Below are positions 5,201-6,923 of a DNA stretch of 6,923 bases, one piece after another. The notes under the pieces are model-generated. The model was not told the origin of the DNA. It saw only the letters and a list, made by a program, of their open reading frames with translations, and did not search any database. Numbering within the stretch: the first letter of the stretch is position 1; each line of letters opens with the position of its first letter. The position numbers and the translations under genes were made by a program. The stretch is from the NCBI GenBank assembly GCA_016209245.1, contig JACQWN010000645.1:1-6923 (forward strand), written 5' to 3'. Source of the DNA: Bacteroidia bacterium. Its GTDB lineage: Bacteria > Bacteroidota > Bacteroidia > Bacteroidales > BM523.

Positions 5201-6923
5201 GAATGGTTTCCACCAGCGGGTCTGAATGATATTTACAACTGTAATCCAGTTGCCTCGCCGGTTGTTACGACCACCTATACGGCTGTAATAACCGATACTA
5301 ATGGATGTACCGATTCGGACGAGATGACAATTACTGTTAATCCTCAATTTGAAGATACATTAATAATTACTGAACCTGTTTGTTATGGATATGCAACCGG
5401 GTCTGTTACTGCCACAATATTAGGAGGTACTTCACCATTCTCATATTTTTGGTCAACTGGAAATACCACAAATTATATAAATTCTCTACAGGCAGGAACT
5501 TATTTTGTAACCATAACTGATTCCGGTGGCTGTATTCACATTGATTCGGCAACAATAATCCAACCCACAGTTATAACCATAATGTTTGCCGGAACTGATT
5601 CCGTGAATTGTTTTAACGATTGTAATGGATTATTAACTACGAACATATCCGGCGGAAATCCATCGTACTCATATAATTGGTCAACTGGCGATTCAACTTC
5701 TTTTATAAATAATTTGTGTGCCGGAAATTATTATCTTACTATAACAGATGCGAGTAACTGTAGTATTGTTGATTCTATATACATTTTAGAACCACAGCTA
5801 CTTACTGTCGAAATAACCGGTTCTGAAAATGTAGAATGCTTTGATCAATGTAATGGAGAAGCTACATCCGTAATAACCGGCGGTATAGCACCATACACAT
5901 GCTTGTGGAACGATCAATATTATCAGAATACACCAAATGCCGATAGCCTATGTTCAGGACAGTATTCAATTATTGTCACCGATAATAATGGCTGTATGGC
6001 TTCAGATTCGGTCTCTATTACAGAACCATTGCAACTTACATCATCAGTTACTTCTATTGTTCATAATTCTTGTTATGGTGAGGCTACTGGTAGTGTTATA
6101 GTTACTGCCAGTGGAGGTACTCAACCATTAACATATTTATGGACAACAGGGGATATAACAAATAATACAGATTCATTACCTGACGGAGTTTATTATCTTA
6201 CTATAACGGATGCTGAAGGATGCATTAAGACCGATTCCGCTACAATCACCCAACCTTCACCTATAACTGTTTCAATTACAGAGATGGATTCCGTGAGCTG
6301 TTATGAGTATTGTAACGCTCAACTTATTGTTAATGCGACAGGTGGAACGCCCGGTTATTCTTACCACTGGTCAAATAACGATACCTCCGCCACAGCAGAT
6401 AGTCTATGCGCAGGCTGGCATTCCGTAACAATTACAGATGCAAATAACTGTACTTCGGTTGATTCTATTGCGCTTACACAACCCGGTAATTTAACTTCTT
6501 CATTCACTGCTATAACTGATGTTATTTGCTACGGTGAATGTTCAGGAATAGCAACAGTGCAACCTTCCGGGGGTACACTTCCATATAACTATAGTTGGAT
6601 GAATGGAGAAATTTCATATACTGCAGACAGCTTATGCGCCGATTGGAACTATGTTACAATAACTGACGCAAACGGTTGTACCATTAGCGATTCAACAGTG
6701 ATCGGCCAGGCTTCTGAAATCATTGTGTCTTTTGCCGACTCCACCTGCACCGATACTTGTAAACTGATCTTTGTACAGGCAACGGGCGGAACTCCCGGAT
6801 ATAATTACAACTGGCCTTCAGGCGACAGCGCTATTTCCGAAACTCTATGTCCGGGCAATTACACGGTAACGGTCTCCGATGCAAATAGCTGTGAGGTTAC
6901 CAATACGGTAAACATTACCGATA
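1988..6923 (+). CDS. Giant subtilisin-like (S8) protease with PKD, propeller-like, Ig-like and SprB-like repeat domains (downstream part after frameshift; 3' end cut by window)
   Basis: The frame is open for about 1,645 codons to the window edge. It continues the 1569 gene and has no signal peptide; its first in-frame ATG is at 2573, past the catalytic Asp, so it cannot be an independent secreted protease. Order: rest of the propeptide (2000-2270, with VYLVEFAPG and IEYAEKV); S8 catalytic domain (about 2315-3283); PKD (3299-3547); propeller-like domain (3578-4609); PKD (4631-4870); two Ig-like domains (4874-5344); seven SprB-like repeats (5354-6923). All catalytic residues are present, so the intact enzyme should be active: Asp 2339-2341, His 2621-2623, oxyanion Asn 2897-2899, Ser 3089-3091. 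It would cleave peptide bonds outside the cell or on its surface, while the repeats form an adhesive or spacer stalk. A T9SS sorting domain is expected beyond the window but not seen. The substrate is unknown. Alternative: a decayed pseudogene, although no second lesion appears in almost 5 kb. Confidence 0.9.
2315..3283 (+). other. Peptidase S8 (subtilisin) catalytic domain
   Basis: The Asp motif is VVAITDNGTYYDHSDL, with Asn where Ser or Thr is usual after the Asp. The His motif is GHGTHVAGIVG. The structural motif NMSWGG lies near 2801-2818, the oxyanion motif VAAAGNDG near 2882-2905, and the Ser motif GTSMASPLVAGL near 3083-3118. The domain closes with GHGRINAFKAV. Asp and His are about 94 residues apart, compared with 32 in subtilisin BPN'. 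The extra segment includes an acidic DEDTNGYVDD loop (2519-2548) that resembles a calcium-binding loop and recurs in Bacteroidota subtilases. Confidence 0.96.
3299..3547 (+). other. PKD-like domain 1
   Basis: About 83 residues following the protease. It shows FTDES near the start, SWDWLFPSGTPSSATGAGP, then VTYDSAGSYNVAL, the PKD pattern of a W-x-W/F strand followed by Y-x-x-[AP]-G-x-Y-x-V. Such domains usually act as spacers or in substrate binding. Confidence 0.8.
3578..4609 (+). other. Propeller-like domain of Bacteroidota surface proteins
   Basis: About 344 residues beginning WYFGYYAALNFSSGSP and including EGCASV, GQVIFYTNGQDVY, a PDPANSNQYYIFY strand, repeated K-R-I-S-V or YIYDFD strands, AFSPSGDLLYG, QLGPDNKMYL and a closing GLPN. 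I recognise this block from large T9SS-exported Bacteroidota proteins, where it precedes PKD or SprB modules and is predicted to form a WD40-like propeller. It is not related in detail to the propeller repeats of the first gene. Parts of it are very AT-rich (20% GC at 3841-3900 by hand count). Confidence 0.7.
4631..4870 (+). other. PKD domain 2
   Basis: About 80 residues with the classical signature: IGWDFDFD, THPTYTYLNPGTYTVAL, then a closing strand. Two to three cysteines near the start (FCVTNCG and FGCG) may form disulfides. Confidence 0.85.
4874..5344 (+). other. Two Ig-like/PKD-like domains
   Basis: The first (about 4874-5116) has YCDQDIAMEY, YQWSVTGG and TDPATGC. The second (about 5117-5344) has SLCFGDTTILSSSGG, EWFPPAGL, NPVASPVVTTTYTAVITD and NGCTDSDEMTITVNP. 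The second closely follows the roughly 76-residue Ig-like unit that often precedes SprB repeats in Bacteroidota adhesins, with one cysteine near the start and one in the NGC motif. Confidence 0.75.
5354..6923 (+). repeat. Array of seven SprB-like repeats (last one cut by window)
   Basis: Units lie at 5354-5566, 5567-5794, 5795-6028, 6029-6256, 6257-6484, 6485-6712 and 6713-6923 (partial). They are 71, 76, 78, 76, 76 and 76 residues long, then at least 70. Each has an early cysteine, GG-x-xP-[YFGL], a W-x-x-[GN] turn, SL-x-[AS]G or similar, a Y-x-[VLI]-T-[IV]-[TS]-D strand, [GN]C and a final xxP. This matches the SprB repeat, named after the mobile gliding adhesin of Flavobacterium johnsoniae; here it probably forms an extended, possibly adhesive stalk. 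Five units carry four conserved cysteines, and units 1 and 4 carry two. The array continues past the window. Confidence 0.88.

Noticed and set aside
5354..6923. CRISPR array or other DNA-level tandem repeat
   Set aside because: The repeats are long protein-level units with diverged DNA and an uninterrupted reading frame; there are no short identical repeats with unique spacers.

Overview
The window looks like a stretch of a Bacteroidota (Bacteroidetes) genome, probably from an environmental or metagenome-assembled contig. The reasons are a type IX secretion system (T9SS) type A sorting domain at the end of the first gene, SprB-type adhesin repeats, PKD and Ig-like modules typical of the phylum, low-to-moderate GC with A/T-ending codons, and no Shine-Dalgarno sequence before the only visible start codon. 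All genes are on the + strand. I see no tRNA, rRNA, CRISPR array, insertion sequence or riboswitch.

Layout: positions 1-20 are an unbroken G run, probably a read or contig-end artefact. From about 21 to 1543 there is the 3' part of a gene for a secreted beta-propeller-like repeat protein. It has seven visible repeats of about 60 residues followed by a T9SS type A sorting domain. After only 25 bp a second, very long gene starts at 1569 and runs off the right edge. It encodes a giant secreted subtilisin-like (S8) serine protease: signal peptide, FN3-like domain, propeptide, catalytic domain with Asp, His, Asn and Ser all in place, PKD domain, a propeller-like domain of a type common in Bacteroidota, a second PKD domain, two Ig-like domains, and seven SprB-like repeats, the last cut by the window edge. 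Together these make more than 1,780 residues.

The second gene is broken as written. The signal peptide, FN3-like domain and start of the propeptide are in one frame, which stops at 2042. The rest of the propeptide and everything after it lie in the -1 frame, open from 1988 to 6923. The switch must fall between 1988 and 2042, most simply a single missing base near 1998-2007. I see no canonical slippery heptamer, so a mutation or sequencing error is more likely than programmed frameshifting.

The two genes probably form one transcription unit of cell-surface or secreted proteins. The first is exported by T9SS, and the second probably is too, with its sorting signal beyond the window. The second would combine proteolysis with a long adhesive stalk. 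The most interesting internal signals are a cysteine pair that is gained and lost together across the SprB-like repeats, a higher-order three-repeat periodicity in the same array, and a sharp base-composition step near 1081 inside the first gene.
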